64,000 nt of DNA, taken from assembly GCF_014207985.1 (NCBI RefSeq), contig NZ_JACHMI010000001.1:3517001-3581000 (forward strand). Direction: 5' to 3'. A program made the position numbers and the translations under genes. The notes below the pieces were generated by a model. It saw only the letters and a program-made list of their open reading frames with translations. It was not told where the DNA came from and made no database searches. This stretch comes from Nonomuraea rubra (lineage in GTDB: Bacteria; Actinomycetota; Actinomycetes; Streptosporangiales; Streptosporangiaceae). This document shows positions 63,397 to 64,000 of the stretch, in pieces; within the stretch, counting starts at the first letter, position 1; each line of letters starts with the position of its first letter.

Positions 63397-64000
63397 GGCC
63401 GCCCCGCAGCTCGTCGAGCCCGCGCAGCACCTTCTCCGGCGTGAACGGCATGCTGGTCAGCCGCACGCCGACCGCGTCGTACACCGCGTTGGCGATCGCC
63501 GGGATCGGCGCGTTCGCCGTCATCTCGCCGATCCCCTTGGCGCCGAACGGGCCGTTTCCGGCGGGCCGTTCGAGGAACACGCTCGTCTGCGCGGGCAGGT
63601 CGGCCGGCCCGGGCATCAGGTACTGCACGAAGTCGACGGGGCCGTGCTCGCGCGAGTCCGGATAGTACGGCTCCGCCGACTCGAACAGCGCGTGCGACAG
63701 CCCCATCCAGGCACCGCCCTCGACCTGCTGCGTCGCGATGGCCGGATTGAGCGCCCTGCCGACCTCGTAGGTGTTGTAGAGCCGGAGCACCTCGATGACG
63801 CCGGTCTCGTCGTCCACCTCGACCTCGGCCACCGTGCACGCGTGCGCCTGGCAGGAGTCGGGGTCCATCTCGCCGGTCTCCGGCACCGGGGTGCTCGGCT
63901 CCTTGAGGAAGATGCCCCGGCCGGAGATCGTCCGGCCCTGCCGGAAGTGCGCGGCGAGCGCGACCTCGCTGACGTGGATCTTCTTCTCCGAGGAGCCCTT
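63386..64000 (-). CDS. coxL-like: Xanthine/CO dehydrogenase family molybdopterin-binding subunit (partial, C-terminus)
   Basis: The 3' portion of 204 codons; the 5' part lies beyond the right edge. Motifs such as GVIEVLRLYNTYEVGRALNP, GGAWMGLSHALFE and GPFGAKGIGEMTANAPIPAI belong to the large subunit of the xanthine oxidase/CO dehydrogenase group. The glutamate in AKGIGE is the catalytic one in this family. Whether it acts on CO or an aromatic or N-heterocyclic compound cannot be told, because the motif that identifies CoxL form I is outside the window. Confidence 0.85.
   Translation of the reverse strand, partial: KGSSEKKIHVSEVALAAHFRQGRTISGRGIFLKEPSTPVPETGEMDPDSCQAHACTVAEVEVDDETGVIEVLRLYNTYEVGRALNPAIATQQVEGGAWMGLSHALFESAEPYYPDSREHGPVDFVQYLMPGPADLPAQTSVFLERPAGNGPFGAKGIGEMTANAPIPAIANAVYDAVGVRLTSMPFTPEKVLRGLDELRGGRAG

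Overview
The window is very GC-rich, with tightly packed genes, frequent GTG starts and four-base ATGA/GTGA overlaps. It carries standard actinomycete families: PaaX, MmyB-type and TetR regulators, an ECF41 sigma factor, deazaflavin (F420)-type reductases, the DUF574 methyltransferase family, a stand-alone LigD-type polymerase, and class Ia nrdAB under a cobalamin riboswitch. I infer a chromosomal segment of a filamentous actinomycete, most like Streptosporangiaceae (Nonomuraea-type). The genus is a guess from gene content, not a database result.

Layout. 0-9 kb: end of an ABC exporter pair, a prolyl oligopeptidase, a LuxR-type response regulator and assorted redox genes. 9-25 kb: fatty-acid and aromatic metabolism with local regulators (PaaX/acyl-CoA dehydrogenase, IclR/pobA), a DUF4132 protein, a LigD-like polymerase, a ThDP enzyme, and several gene ends carrying stop-codon-spanning tandem repeats. 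25-28 kb: an FMN riboswitch in front of an unusual riboflavin synthase/DHBP synthase fusion and a methyltransferase. 28-33 kb: a four-tRNA cluster (Gly-Cys-Gly-Val), a peptidoglycan amidase, and a TetR-controlled ABC exporter. 33-42 kb: glmS, a DUF574 methyltransferase, a TctC-like lipoprotein, then nrdAB with stacked control (paired NrdR-like boxes plus a B12 riboswitch) and an MscS channel. 41.9-43.9 kb: a possible proline-rich leader peptide and attenuator before tRNA-Pro, a class-I-shaped tRNA with a CAG anticodon, and a frameshifted lipoprotein gene. 44-49 kb: an ECF41 locus (NDH-2-like flavoprotein, sigma factor, membrane protein, P450). 50-53 kb: an HxlR-controlled flavin oxidoreductase operon. 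53.2-56.7 kb: a run of decayed genes (LtrA, SRPBCC, FtsX-type permease, KdpE, P450). 56.7-64 kb: a KimA-like permease, an enoyl-CoA hydratase, an F420-type reductase, and a coxL-coxD-coxE-amidohydrolase-YciI operon that runs off the right edge.

The signals I find most worth following are the apparent ribosome-mediated attenuator in front of tRNA-Pro, the FMN-riboswitch operon with a domain fusion I do not recognise as standard, the class-I tRNA with a leucine anticodon, and the repeated duplication of gene 3' ends including their stop codons.
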